Assembly (NCBI RefSeq): GCF_019429565.1
Contig: NZ_JAHXSA010000003.1
Span: forward strand, 62,001-126,000
Length of the DNA: 64,000 nucleotides
Direction: 5' to 3'
DNA from: Schaalia sp. ORNL0103
GTDB taxonomy: Bacteria > Actinomycetota > Actinomycetes > Actinomycetales > Actinomycetaceae
Part shown: piece after piece, positions 42,841-51,687 of the stretch
How positions within the stretch are numbered: position 1 is the first letter of the stretch
How the letters are laid out: every line of letters starts with the position of its first letter
Notes under the pieces: generated by a model
Seen by the model: the letters and a program-made list of their open reading frames with translations, nothing else
What the model was told of the DNA's origin: nothing
Databases searched by the model: none
Translations under genes and position numbers: made by a program

Positions 42841-44340
42841 ATGACTCAGCCTCATATTCCGGCCCACGATGCCGACTCGGCGCGCGACGCTGAGACGGCC
42901 TCGGCCCCCAGCTACCCGCAGCGCTCGACGGCTCAGGACCACTCGGCCACTCAGGAGCTTCCGGTCGCGCAGGATGCCACGCGCGAGATGCCCTCCGCCA
43001 CGACGATACCCGCGCCGCCCGTTGGCGCGGTTCCGCCCGCCTCGGCGCAGGCTGCCCCCGCTGCACCGGCGGCCCCCGCCGTGCCTGCCCAGGAAGCCCC
43101 CGTGCCTGCCCAGGAAGCCCCCGCGTCCGGCGGCGCATACTCCGCCCCATCCGGCCAGCCCTACGGTGGATACGCGGCCCCGGCCTCGCCGGATGCCTTC
43201 GCGTCGCCCACCGTCATCGTGACGAAGAAGGGCCCGGGCTGGGTCGCCCTCCTTGGAGCGATGCTCCTGACGATCGGCCTGACCCTCGGCGCTGTCTTCT
43301 ACGCGCGCCCCGCGATGCTGCGCGCGTCCACGCCCACGAACCTCAACGGGGGAACGGTGGCCACCGTGCCCGCCTCGAACAGCTCCGGGACGGATTGGAC
43401 GGACGTTGCCGCCGCCGTGTCGCCCGCCGTCGTGACCATTCAGGCGCAGGGCGCATCCTCGGGCGGCACCGGCTCCGGCGTCGTCTACGACGCGCAGGGC
43501 GACATCGTCACCAACTACCACGTCATCGCGTCCGCCCTCGGCGGCGGACAGATTCAGGTGACCCTCGCCGATGGGCGCCTTTACGGCGCCGTGGTCGTCG
43601 GCCACGACAAGACCACCGACCTGGCCGTCATCCGACTGGAGAACCCGCCCTCGGACCTCACCGTCGCGCGCTTTGCCTCCTCCGCGAACCTCGAGGTCGG
43701 CGCCCCCGTCATGGCGATCGGCGCGCCCCTGGGCCTGTCGAACACGGTGACGACCGGCATCGTTTCAGCGCTCAACCGCCCCGTCGAGGTCTCGGTGGAC
43801 GAATCCGCGACCTCGGAGGACGGCACGCAGGCTTCCTCGGATCTCGTGGTGACGAACGCGATCCAGATCGACGCGTCGATCAACCCCGGTAACTCGGGCG
43901 GCCCGCTCTTCGACGCGAGTGGCGCGGTCATCGGCATTAACTCGTCGATCAAGTCGCTCTCCTCGTCTTCAGATGGGCAGGCGGGTTCGATCGGCCTGGG
44001 CTTCGCGATCCCCTCCGACCTGGTCGTGTCCATCGCGGACCAGCTCATCGCCTCGGGCAGTGCCTCGCACGGCATGCTCGGCGTGACCGTCAAGGCTGCG
44101 ACCACGACCGTCGGCTCCGACACCTACGTGGGTGCCGAGGTCCAGGACGTCTCCGCAGGTTCCGGCGCCTCCGCGGCGGGCATCCGCGCCGGCGACGTCA
44201 TCGTCAAGGTCGAGGGCCAGGAAGTGACCAGCCCCAAGCAGCTGATCGGCTACGTGCGCCGCTACAAGGCCGGCGACACCGTCACCATGACGATCGTGCG
44301 CGACGGCGCCACGCAGGACGTGTCCGTGCGGATTCAGTGA
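42841..44340 (+). CDS. HtrA/DegP-type membrane-anchored serine protease with PDZ domain
   Basis: The 499-residue protein has an Ala/Pro/Gln-rich cytoplasmic segment (1-130), one membrane helix (about 133-155), a trypsin-like protease domain with His227, Asp260 and Ser352 (NPGNSGGPLF) and a C-terminal PDZ domain (about 400-499). That is the actinobacterial HtrA/PepD architecture, an envelope quality-control protease. The Pro/Ala-rich cytoplasmic tail may interact with signalling partners. AGAGGAAACC precedes ATG 42841. It is monocistronic, ending at a strong terminator. Men genes on both sides are not functionally linked as far as the sequence shows. Confidence 0.93.
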   Translation: MTQPHIPAHDADSARDAETASAPSYPQRSTAQDHSATQELPVAQDATREMPSATTIPAPPVGAVPPASAQAAPAAPAAPAVPAQEAPVPAQEAPASGGAYSAPSGQPYGGYAAPASPDAFASPTVIVTKKGPGWVALLGAMLLTIGLTLGAVFYARPAMLRASTPTNLNGGTVATVPASNSSGTDWTDVAAAVSPAVVTIQAQGASSGGTGSGVVYDAQGDIVTNYHVIASALGGGQIQVTLADGRLYGAVVVGHDKTTDLAVIRLENPPSDLTVARFASSANLEVGAPVMAIGAPLGLSNTVTTGIVSALNRPVEVSVDESATSEDGTQASSDLVVTNAIQIDASINPGNSGGPLFDASGAVIGINSSIKSLSSSSDGQAGSIGLGFAIPSDLVVSIADQLIASGSASHGMLGVTVKAATTTVGSDTYVGAEVQDVSAGSGASAAGIRAGDVIVKVEGQEVTSPKQLIGYVRRYKAGDTVTMTIVRDGATQDVSVRIQ

Positions 44341-44401
44341 GCTGAGCGCGTGCGCTGAGCGCGTGCGTGCGCGCCGAGTGGCTCCAGTGCCGTGCGCTGA
44401 C

Positions 44402-44437
44402 GAGGCCCGCTGCCCCTGTGAAGGGGCGGCGGGCCTT
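44402..44437. terminator. Terminator between the htrA-type gene and menF
   Basis: A 15-bp stem (44402-44416 with 44421-44435, one G-U wobble), a GTGA loop and TTTG after it. It lies between convergent genes and is near-symmetric, so it may serve both. Confidence 0.85.
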
Positions 44438-44455
44438 TGTGCGTCGATGAGTCGG

Positions 44456-45688
44456 TCAGACGCCGAGGGCGTCCAGGAGCGGGCGCATCTTCGCTTCGGT
44501 CTCGGCCAGTTCGGCGTCCGGGTCGGAGTCCGGCATGATGCCGGCCCCCGCAAAGAGGCGCAGACGCGTGCCCGACGTGAGCCCGCAGCGCAACGCGATC
44601 GCAAACTCGCCGTTCCCCGCCGTATCGACCCAACCCACGGGCCCCGAGTAGCGGCCGCGCGCGGTGTCTTCCAGCTCCTCGATGAGGCGCATCGCCGCGT
44701 CGCGCGGGGTTCCGCACACGGCGGCCGTCGGATGTAGGGCGGCCACCAGATCCAGGAGGTGGGCAGACCCCAGGCGCGCGTGAACGTCCGTCGCCAGGTG
44801 AACAACGTTGGGCAGCGACAACAGGAATGGCCCCTGAGTCGTCACCGAGGAGCACAGCTGCGTCAGGATCGAGGACACCGACTCGGAGGCTAGGTCGTGC
44901 TCGCGCAGATCCTTCGCGCTTGATGCGAGTGCCTCGCCCTCGCCGGGCTTGCACGTGCCCGCCAGGACGCGAGAGTTCGCCGTGCCGTCCGAGGCCGCGA
45001 TCAGCATCTCCGGGGACGCACCCACCAGCGAATCCACGCAGAAGCGCCACGTCGACGGGTAGAGGTCGCTCAGGCGTTCAAGCAGGAAACGCTCGTCGAA
45101 GCCATGGGCGCAGCGCACCGTCATATCGCGCGCCATGACGGCCTTGTCGGCGGCGCCATCGCGCAGGCGCTGCGCCATCGCTCGCACCGAGTCGCGCCAC
45201 TGGCCGCGCGACATCGACCCGTGCCCAAACGTCAGGGATTCCGGCACGCGCGGGGCGGGCCTCGCCTCGGCCAGGGCCTCGTTAACAGCCGCCAGCGGAT
45301 CGGGGGCGTCCCCGATGCCAGCGGTGATCGCCCAGCGGGCCCCGGCCTCGTCGATGAGAGTCAGCGCGGGCACGAAGGCAGCCGAGCGGGCGGGGGATCG
45401 GAACGCGAAGGACGCGAAGAGAACGGGGGAGGGTGCATCATCGGCGGACGAGGCAGGGGTGGCCTCCCACGCGCGGCGCACGTCGGCGATCGCGCTCGAG
45501 GTCGCGGACTCGATCGTGAGTGCCCGTCCCAGGCCGATCATCTGGCGGCGCTCACCCAGCCAAGCGGCGCCCCCGGAGTCGGGAAGCAGAGACGTCAGTG
45601 AGCAAGTAGACCCCGGGTGCTGCGGGGGTAGGACCAACGCCCGAAAGGCGAGGCGCGAGCATCCGAAGTCGTTGTGCATGGGTTCCAT
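44456..45688 (-). CDS. menF: Isochorismate synthase
   Basis: The 410-residue chorismate-binding enzyme converts chorismate to isochorismate, the entry step to menaquinone. Recognisable parts are the KAVMARDMTV segment, ASPEMLI, RVLAGTCKPGEGEAL, the LHPTAAVCGTPR motif and the GRYSGPVGWVD and LRLFAGAGIMPDSDPDAEL C-terminal signature with the metal-binding glutamates. The N-terminus is uncertain: ATG 45688 is used, ATG 45679 is nine bases on, and neither has a good ribosome site. The open frame continues upstream to 46234 but that part overlaps menG and is not coding. It is divergent from menG. Confidence 0.9.
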   Translation of the reverse strand: MEPMHNDFGCSRLAFRALVLPPQHPGSTCSLTSLLPDSGGAAWLGERRQMIGLGRALTIESATSSAIADVRRAWEATPASSADDAPSPVLFASFAFRSPARSAAFVPALTLIDEAGARWAITAGIGDAPDPLAAVNEALAEARPAPRVPESLTFGHGSMSRGQWRDSVRAMAQRLRDGAADKAVMARDMTVRCAHGFDERFLLERLSDLYPSTWRFCVDSLVGASPEMLIAASDGTANSRVLAGTCKPGEGEALASSAKDLREHDLASESVSSILTQLCSSVTTQGPFLLSLPNVVHLATDVHARLGSAHLLDLVAALHPTAAVCGTPRDAAMRLIEELEDTARGRYSGPVGWVDTAGNGEFAIALRCGLTSGTRLRLFAGAGIMPDSDPDAELAETEAKMRPLLDALGV

Positions 45689-45737
45689 GGTAGGAGCAGG
45701 GGCGGCGGCGCGCTGGAAGACGTGCGAGTATTGACGC

Positions 45738-46445
45738 ATGACTGAATCCCCGCGCGCGGACCTGAACAAGGATCCCAAAGAGATCGCCTCGATGTTTGAC
45801 TCCCTCGCCTCGCGATACGACGTGATGGATGCGCTGATGACGGGCGGTTTGGACAGGGTGTGGATGACCGCCCTGCGTAAGGCTGTCGCCCCGCACCCCG
45901 GCGAACGCATCCTCGACCTGGCGGCCGGCACCGGCGCGTCGTCGGCCGCGCTGGCCAAGGGCGGCGCCGAGGTCGTCGCCTGCGACCTGTCCGAAGGCAT
46001 GATCGAGGTGGGCCGCGTGCGCCACCCCGAGATCGAGTTTGTGCACGGCAACGCCATGGACCTGGACTTTGAGGACGGCTCCTTCGACGCGGTCACCATC
46101 TCATGGGGCCTGCGCAACATCCCGGACCCGCAGCTCGCGCTGCGCGAGATGGCGCGCGTCGTGCGCCCGCGCGGCCGCCTCGTGGTCCTGGAGTTCTCCA
46201 CGCCGCCCTCGCGCGTCTTCCGCGGCATGTACAACGTCTACCAGTCGACCGTCATGCCGGCGATCGCCCGCCTGGCCTCCACGAACGACGGCGCCTACGA
46301 CTACCTGGTCGAGTCGATTCGCGCGTGGCCGGCCCAGGAGGAACTCGGCCGCATGATCGCCGCCAACGGCTGGAGCGAAGTCGAGTACCGCAACCTCACC
46401 GGCGGCATCGCCTGCATGCACCGCGCGGTCAAGCCGCTGCCGTAA
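45738..46445 (+). CDS. menG: Demethylmenaquinone methyltransferase
   Basis: The 235-residue class I SAM methyltransferase of the UbiE/MenG family performs the last methylation to menaquinone. SAM motifs are ILDLAAGTGASS (motif I), ACDLSEGM, SFDAVTISWGLRNIPD (the UbiE signature) and RLVVLEFSTP. DKDP-type N-terminal KDPKEIASMFDSLASRYD is also typical. It is divergent from menF by 49 bases, so the two share a short regulatory region. The ribosome site is weak. Confidence 0.94.
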   Translation: MTESPRADLNKDPKEIASMFDSLASRYDVMDALMTGGLDRVWMTALRKAVAPHPGERILDLAAGTGASSAALAKGGAEVVACDLSEGMIEVGRVRHPEIEFVHGNAMDLDFEDGSFDAVTISWGLRNIPDPQLALREMARVVRPRGRLVVLEFSTPPSRVFRGMYNVYQSTVMPAIARLASTNDGAYDYLVESIRAWPAQEELGRMIAANGWSEVEYRNLTGGIACMHRAVKPLP

Positions 46446-46457
46446 AGCGTGAACGGC

Positions 46458-46491
46458 GAGGCCGGGGCCCCTTGAGTGGGGTCCCGGCCTC
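46458..46491. terminator. Terminator between menG and the DUF4832-type gene
   Basis: A 14-bp stem (46458-46471 with 46478-46491, one G-U wobble) with a 6-base loop, followed by GTTGTT. It lies between convergent genes and ends four bases before the stop of the minus-strand gene. Confidence 0.8.
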
Positions 46492-46495
46492 GTTG

Positions 46496-47956
46496 TTAGT
46501 TCTTCGGCGCGCGGCCCCGGGCCAGCTTCCCCAGTTCCAGGTAGCCGGGCAGCGGCTTGTTCATGGCCTCGTTCGCGAAGGCGACGGGCACACCATTGGG
46601 CAGCGGGTTGACGACGCGGATCGCGGCGGTCAGCTTCTGCGCAGAGTTGTTCGCGCGGTACTCCGCGGGCAGCGGCAGGCGTGCGGTCATCCTCCCCGTC
46701 TGGCCCGGGAGGATCGAGGGCAGGGTGGACTCGATGGTCTGGCTGGCCACTATCGCGCCCTTCGAGTCGACGAGGACGACCTCGAGCGGCCACGTCGCGT
46801 AGAACGGGGCGGTGCCGGTGTTCTTGATCTCCACGGCCACGGCGGCCTTCGCGCCGTGGTAGGTCGCCGACGTGCGGGTGGCCTGCAACGTGTAGCCCAT
46901 GGTGGCGCTCGCTGCCTTGGCGCGCGTCAGCTCAGCGCCGGTGTAGCCAGTCGAGAACGCGTGCTGGTTGATGAGCCACGTCGCGTGAGCCTTCTGGATC
47001 GACTCGAGGGCCTTGTAATCGCGCCCAGCCTCCATGCTCGGGCAACGCAGCGGCTGAGAGAATGCGCATTCCTGGAAGGAGGGGTAGAGCTCGCCGCCGA
47101 TGGGGGAGTGGTGCCAGGCATCCCCCTCACCCTGGTCCTTGAGCTTGGGGATGAAATGCCAGTCGGTCCCCTCCAGGGTCGCGTAGCCGAGGGAGTCATC
47201 GAAGTACCCCATGCCGTGAGCCTTCGTGGCCTCGGTGGGGTAGCGGTTCTGGATGAAGGTCTCGTCGAAGGCGTCGTCCCAGGCCTCGACGAGTTGTGCG
47301 CGGAACTCGTCCGACGGCATCCAGTTGATGGCCTTCGGGTTTTGGTTGTTGGCGTAGCCGTTGTAGGGGTAGGTGTGCTCCTCGCCCCAGAATCCGTACA
47401 GGCCCGCGGTGATGAAGCCGATGCGCGGATCCCCGTCGTACTTGTCTCCGAGGGCCGCGACGAAGTGCAGGAGCATCTCCTGAACCTTCGGGTCGTTGTA
47501 GTTGGGGGAGAAAGAGATACTCTTGTTGTCGTAGAAGTCGTACGTGCGGCTCGTGTCCGTGCCTGCGTCGATCAGGTATTGGGGCATGCCGGTCTTTTTC
47601 CCGGGGGTGTCCAGGGAGAAGCGGATGACAGCCTGGTGTCCGCGCGACGCGATCGCGTCCAAGAGGGTGTCGACCTTTGTGAAGTCGTAGGTGTCGCGTC
47701 CGGTGACGACGGTGTTCACGGGGAAGGGCGCCCACTCGAGCGTGTAGGGCAGGGCGTTTGCGACCGTTCCGGGTGCGCTCCCGTCCTCGGGCGCCCACGG
47801 CATGAAGCCCTTCATCGGGTTCGACACCGGGGTGGGGGCTTCCTTGAGGATGGTCCACTGGGCGGTGGCGGCCGACGAGGCCGTGACTGGCAGGGTGGCA
47901 CCGGCCAATCCTGCGGTCGCCGCGAGAGCGATGGCGATGGGAGTAAATGTTCTCAT
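46496..47956 (-). CDS. Secreted DUF4874/DUF4832-type protein
   Basis: The 486-residue protein has a signal peptide (about 1-31, ending TASSAATA). NPMKGFMPW near residue 46 is characteristic of the DUF4874 N-terminal region. A TIM-barrel-like region with YTLEWAPFPVN, VIRFSLDTPGK and GFITAGLYGFWGEEHTYPY follows. A C-terminal beta domain resembling DUF4832 (about 340-470) has VAVEIKNTGTAPFYATWPLEV. Such proteins are thought to be extracellular carbohydrate-active enzymes, but no activity is established. AAAGGA lies seven bases before ATG 47956. It is monocistronic. Confidence 0.8.
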   Translation of the reverse strand: MRTFTPIAIALAATAGLAGATLPVTASSAATAQWTILKEAPTPVSNPMKGFMPWAPEDGSAPGTVANALPYTLEWAPFPVNTVVTGRDTYDFTKVDTLLDAIASRGHQAVIRFSLDTPGKKTGMPQYLIDAGTDTSRTYDFYDNKSISFSPNYNDPKVQEMLLHFVAALGDKYDGDPRIGFITAGLYGFWGEEHTYPYNGYANNQNPKAINWMPSDEFRAQLVEAWDDAFDETFIQNRYPTEATKAHGMGYFDDSLGYATLEGTDWHFIPKLKDQGEGDAWHHSPIGGELYPSFQECAFSQPLRCPSMEAGRDYKALESIQKAHATWLINQHAFSTGYTGAELTRAKAASATMGYTLQATRTSATYHGAKAAVAVEIKNTGTAPFYATWPLEVVLVDSKGAIVASQTIESTLPSILPGQTGRMTARLPLPAEYRANNSAQKLTAAIRVVNPLPNGVPVAFANEAMNKPLPGYLELGKLARGRAPKN

Positions 47957-48252
47957 CGCGAGGTCCTTTCAGTCTGTACTGCGGCTGGGGACGTTGCGGC
48001 GTGGGCGCGTCGCGTGGAGTCTGCGTGTGCGACGGTGCAGTGACGTGCGAGCTAGGGCTCCACGGCTGTCAAGTGAACCACATTGTTATCAATGCGTGCA
48101 ATATTACGGAAAAATGTGTCAGTAAGTGATTGTGTGACAAGTCTGCGGTGGGTTGTGTGTTTGCCTGCGCTCGGGCAGTGCTGTGACGCAATTGTTCATG
48201 TGGGGTGTTGGCGTGTGTCGGGTGGGTGGTGTGGGGATCTGTCCAACGTGAA
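47957..48252. other. Non-coding gap upstream of the DUF4832-type gene
   Basis: About 300 bases between two same-strand minus genes. It is locally A/T-richer around 48085-48125 and should hold the promoter of the DUF4832-type gene. I see no convincing hexamer pair, repeat or small gene. Confidence 0.4.
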
Positions 48253-48287
48253 CGAGGCCGGATCCCTGGGTGGGTTCCGGCCTCGTG
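48253..48287 (-). terminator. Terminator of the 48312-49052 lipoprotein gene
   Basis: ACGAGGCCGGA on the left pairs with TCCGGCCTCGT on the right (48253-48263 with 48277-48287), and part of the loop can pair as well. It starts 25 bases past the lipoprotein stop on the minus strand. Confidence 0.65.
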
Positions 48288-48311
48288 CGTGGTGTGCCTG
48301 CGCTGGTTCTT

Positions 48312-49052
48312 TTAGTACGGTCCGCTGTCGACGACCGCCCACGTGCCATCGTCCTGCAGTCGCAGGAAGACGACCTCGCGCCCCTTCACGGGCTCCAACG
48401 AGTCGTCGGAGTAGTTGCGCAAGTAGTAGACGTTTCCGTACCAGCGCGTCGGGTCAGTGTTCGGCTGCTGCCCATGGTTGTTGCTGCCCGTGATGGTGAC
48501 GGTCGTGTGGGCACGGTTGGCCAGGAGCGGTAGGAATTCACCCTGACCGTGCTCCAGGTCGGGCGTCTTCGTGTGGCTGCTCGCTCGTTCCGGTACTTCG
48601 TACACGCTCGCGCGGATGAATGCATAGGCGTTGGATTTATCGCGCGATGCATCCCACGTGTTACGCGTGATGGTGTAGGCGATGGCGACCTGCTCGGGAT
48701 CGGTGCGGTCCACCTCGCGCGGGTCGGGGAGGAGGTCGGGGAGCCACTGGACCGATGCGGGATATAGGCACGTACCGAGCGGCGTGGGGGAACCGTCCTC
48801 GCACGCAGGCGTGGTCGGTGTTGCTTTGGTCGGTGTTGGGGTGGCTGCGGAGGCTCCAGATTCTTGGGTTGGGGCCAGGTTCGAGGAGGATTGCGCGGGC
48901 GATTGTGCGGACTGTGTCTGGCTATCTGCGCTGGGCTGGCGCGAGCCACAGGCTGTACCCGTGATCGTGAGGGTAAGGACCGCTACTGAAGCGATGCCGA
49001 TGAGGGTGCGTCGTGGATGCCTGCGGGTATGAGTCTGTTCTTCTGAGCCCAT
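48312..49052 (-). CDS. Predicted lipoprotein or anchored protein of unknown function
   Basis: The 246-residue protein has a basic start, a hydrophobic segment (about 17-36) and a cysteine at the end of ITGTACGS that could be lipidated, although the -3 residue is unusual for a lipobox. A Gln/Ser/Thr/Pro-rich linker follows, then a globular domain (about 100-246) with YLRNYSDDSLEPVKGREVVFLRL near the end. This resembles DUF6318-type actinobacterial lipoproteins, a tentative match. ATG 49052 is chosen because GGGGAG is five bases upstream. No functional link with neighbours is visible. Confidence 0.65.
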   Translation of the reverse strand: MGSEEQTHTRRHPRRTLIGIASVAVLTLTITGTACGSRQPSADSQTQSAQSPAQSSSNLAPTQESGASAATPTPTKATPTTPACEDGSPTPLGTCLYPASVQWLPDLLPDPREVDRTDPEQVAIAYTITRNTWDASRDKSNAYAFIRASVYEVPERASSHTKTPDLEHGQGEFLPLLANRAHTTVTITGSNNHGQQPNTDPTRWYGNVYYLRNYSDDSLEPVKGREVVFLRLQDDGTWAVVDSGPY

Positions 49053-49364
49053 GCATGCTCCCCTTCGGTGTGTATGTGTCGAGGTTCGTCGCGCGTGTTC
49101 TGTGTTGGATGCGTGAGTATTCTCCGCCATTGCTGTTCGCTGCGGCGCTGGTCATCGTATCGGATTGTGTGAGGGTGTCGCGCGGGCTCGTCTCAGCGCA
49201 TGTAACACCTGGTGCGACGAGGCCAGGGCGCCATTTACGACAGAGTAACCTTGCGCAAATGGGTGCTAGGAGCGAGCCTATCCCCGGCCTCGCTCGTTGA
49301 AACGGCGGGAAAAAGTGCGCTCGGTCGCCGAGGTGAGGGTGACCTAGCTAGGGTTGTTTGCGGA

Positions 49365-49387
49365 ATGAAGTGATGTGCACACTTCAT
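49365..49387. promoter_or_regulatory. Possible operator upstream of menJ
   Basis: ATGAAGTG and CACTTCAT form a perfect 8-bp inverted repeat around 7 bases, 55 bases before the menJ start in a 389-bp gap that otherwise holds no gene. It could bind a regulator of the menJ-nuo operon. Confidence 0.45.
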
Positions 49388-49441
49388 CCACCTTGCACAC
49401 TCGCGCGGATGCACCCGCGCACCACATGACGGAGGAATGCC

Positions 49442-50722
49442 GTGGCATCCACCATGCCTAGCGACATGAGCGCTGACGTTGTCGTCGTCGGCGCAGGCCC
49501 TGGCGGGTCCTCCACCGCCTACCACCTGGCCAGAGCAGGCCTCGATGTCATCCTCCTGGAGAAAAGCCCGTTCCCGCGCGACAAAATCTGCGGCGATGGG
49601 CTCACCCCGGCCGCCGTCCACGAGCTCATTGCGATGGGCGTGGACACCACCGGCTGGATGCGAAACCGCGGCCTGACCGTCATCGGCGGCGGACACACCG
49701 TCCACATGGATTGGCCCGATCAGAAGTCCCTGCCCGGCTACGGCATGACCCGCGCCCGCATGGACCTCGACCACGCGCTCGCCCAGCGCGCCGTCGAGGC
49801 CGGAGCCCGCCTCTACGAGGGCGTCACCGTCATCGGCGCCATCCAGGATGGCTCCGGACGCGTCGTCGGCGTGACGGCTAAGAGCGGGCGTGGCAAGAAC
49901 GCGACCACCACCTCGGTGCGCGCCTCCATCGTCGTCGACGCCGGGGGAGTGGCCGCCCGACTGGCTACCAGCCTCGGCCTCGAAAAGAAGATGAACCGCC
50001 CCATGGGCGTGGCCGCACGCGCCTACTTCCACAGCCCCCGCGGCGACGAGGAATGGATGGAATCCCACCTCGAACTGTGGAGCGGCACCCCCGGCGCCTC
50101 CGACCTGCTGCCCGGCTACGGCTGGATCTTCCCCATGGGCGACGGCATCGTCAACGTCGGCCTCGGCTCCGTCGCCTCGCGCGCCGGCGCTACCAACCTG
50201 CCCTACCGTGAGGTCTTCAAGAGCTGGACCGCGAACCTGCCCGAGGAATGGGGCTTCACCCCCGAGAACCAGATCGGTCAGCTTCGCTCCGCCGCTCTGC
50301 CCATGAGCTTCAACCGCAAGCCTCACTACACCCAGGGCCTCGTCCTCGTGGGCGACGCCGGCGGCATGGTCTCGCCCTACAACGGCGAAGGCATCGCCCC
50401 GGCCATGAAGGCCGGACGCTACGCGGCCTCGTGCATCGCGCAGGCCCTGTCCCGCTCCCATCGCGCCGGCATCGACCGCGCCATGAGCGAATACCCCCAC
50501 ATGCTTCGCGACGAATACGGCGGCTACTACCAGCTGGGCCGCATCTTCGTCGCGCTCATCGAAAACCCGACGATCATGCGCACCTGCACGAACGTCGGGC
50601 TGCCCATTCCGCGCCTCATGACGCTCGTCCACAAACTCCTGTCGGACGGGTACGAGAGGACCGGGGGCGACTTCGACGACCAACTCATCACAATGCTGAC
50701 CAAGGTGGTGCGCCCCGCATGA
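49442..50722 (+). CDS. menJ: Geranylgeranyl reductase family flavoprotein (MenJ-like)
   Basis: The 426-residue FAD-dependent enzyme carries the dinucleotide motif VVVVGAGPGGSSTAYHLARAG (from about residue 13), the family motif FPRDKICGDGLTP and the second FAD motif LVLVGDAGGMVSPYNGEGI. In mycobacteria MenJ saturates one isoprene unit of menaquinone. The men genes nearby and direct coupling to the nuo operon support that role here. GGAGG lies six bases before GTG 49442. Its stop overlaps an 11-codon ORF that runs into nuoA. The alternative role, lipid or archaeal-type isoprenoid reduction, is unlikely in this context. Confidence 0.88.
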   Translation: MASTMPSDMSADVVVVGAGPGGSSTAYHLARAGLDVILLEKSPFPRDKICGDGLTPAAVHELIAMGVDTTGWMRNRGLTVIGGGHTVHMDWPDQKSLPGYGMTRARMDLDHALAQRAVEAGARLYEGVTVIGAIQDGSGRVVGVTAKSGRGKNATTTSVRASIVVDAGGVAARLATSLGLEKKMNRPMGVAARAYFHSPRGDEEWMESHLELWSGTPGASDLLPGYGWIFPMGDGIVNVGLGSVASRAGATNLPYREVFKSWTANLPEEWGFTPENQIGQLRSAALPMSFNRKPHYTQGLVLVGDAGGMVSPYNGEGIAPAMKAGRYAASCIAQALSRSHRAGIDRAMSEYPHMLRDEYGGYYQLGRIFVALIENPTIMRTCTNVGLPIPRLMTLVHKLLSDGYERTGGDFDDQLITMLTKVVRPA

Positions 50723-50754
50723 CCACCATCACCGATAACCGGGAGGAACGATGA
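50719..50754 (+). CDS. 11-codon coupling ORF between menJ and nuoA
   Basis: ATG 50719 overlaps the menJ stop (ATGA), the frame reads MTTITDNREER, and its TGA overlaps the nuoA ATG at 50751. GGGAGGAACG for nuoA lies inside it. Ribosomes finishing menJ could pass through this frame to nuoA. It may be chance, but both overlaps are of the ATGA type used throughout this operon. Confidence 0.45.
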   Translation: MTTITDNREER

Positions 50755-51110
50755 CGAATCCCTACGTGCCGCTGCTCATCATGTCGGCAGCTGCCCTCGT
50801 ACTAGCCTTCGGAGGCCTGGTCGCCTCCGCGATCCTGGGCCCCACCAAGAAGTCCAAGACCAAGGCCGACAACTACGAGTGCGGTATCCAGCCGACCAGC
50901 GCTCACCTCACCGAGGGTCGCTTCCCGGTGCGCTACTACCTGGTCGCCATGACGTTCATCATCTTCGACATCGAAGTTGTGTTCATGTACCCGTGGGCCG
51001 TCAGCTTCAACCAGCTGGGCCTGTTCGGACTGGTCGTCATGATGAGCTTCCTGGTCACCCTCTGCGTCCCCTACGCCTACGAATGGCGACGCGGCGGCCT
51101 GGACTACTGA
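50751..51110 (+). CDS. nuoA: NADH-quinone oxidoreductase subunit A
   Basis: The 119-residue membrane subunit has three hydrophobic segments. The conserved loop DNYECGIQPTSAHLTEGRFPVRYYLVAMTFIIFDIE has the NuoA cysteine and acidic residues near the quinone site. It is the first gene of the complex I operon and follows menJ. GGGAGGA lies six bases before ATG 50751. Confidence 0.97.
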   Translation: MTNPYVPLLIMSAAALVLAFGGLVASAILGPTKKSKTKADNYECGIQPTSAHLTEGRFPVRYYLVAMTFIIFDIEVVFMYPWAVSFNQLGLFGLVVMMSFLVTLCVPYAYEWRRGGLDY

Positions 51111-51132
51111 GATATAAGTAAGGAAAAGACAA

Positions 51133-51687
51133 GTGGGACTTGAAGAATCCTTGCCCGCGGGTATCGCGCTCACCAGCGTCGAAAAAGTCCTCGGGCTTGC
51201 ACGCAAGTACAGCCAGTGGCCCGTCACCATGGGTCTGGCGTGCTGCGCCATCGAGATGATGGCTGCCGGCACCCCCCGTTTCGACATGGCGCGCTTCGGC
51301 CTCGAGGTCTTCCGTGCCTCGCCGCGTCACGCCGACATGATGATCGTGTCGGGCCGTGTCTCGCACAAGATGGCGCCCATTATCCGCCGCGTGTACGACT
51401 CGATGCCCGAACCCAAGTGGGTCATCTCCATGGGTGCGTGCGCGTCCTCGGGCGGCGTCTTCAACAACTACGCCGTCGTCCAGGGCTGCGACCACATCGT
51501 CCCCGTCGACGTCTACCTGCCCGGCTGCCCGCCCCGCCCCGAGGCCCTCATCCACGCGGTCCTCGTCCTGCGTGAGCAGATCGGCAAGGAACCCCTCGGC
51601 GTCCACCGTCGCGAGATCGCGCGCCGCGCCGAGCAGGCGGCCCTCGAGGCGACCCCCACCCACCAGATGAAGGGACTCCTCGCATGA
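51133..51687 (+). CDS. nuoB: NADH-quinone oxidoreductase subunit B
   Basis: The 184-residue subunit carries the terminal N2 [4Fe-4S] cluster. Cluster cysteines are visible in [10 protein letters not shown] (a CC pair), GACASSGG and [11 protein letters not shown]. It starts at GTG 51133 after AAGGAAAAG and overlaps nuoC by four bases. Electrons reach menaquinone from this cluster at the NuoB/NuoD interface. Confidence 0.97.
   Translation: MGLEESLPAGIALTSVEKVLGLARKYSQWPVTMGLACCAIEMMAAGTPRFDMARFGLEVFRASPRHADMMIVSGRVSHKMAPIIRRVYDSMPEPKWVISMGACASSGGVFNNYAVVQGCDHIVPVDVYLPGCPPRPEALIHAVLVLREQIGKEPLGVHRREIARRAEQAALEATPTHQMKGLLA

Noticed and set aside
45689-46234. N-terminal extension of menF to 592 codons
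   Set aside because: The extension overlaps menG on the opposite strand and has no chorismate-enzyme similarity. The menF domain begins near 45688.
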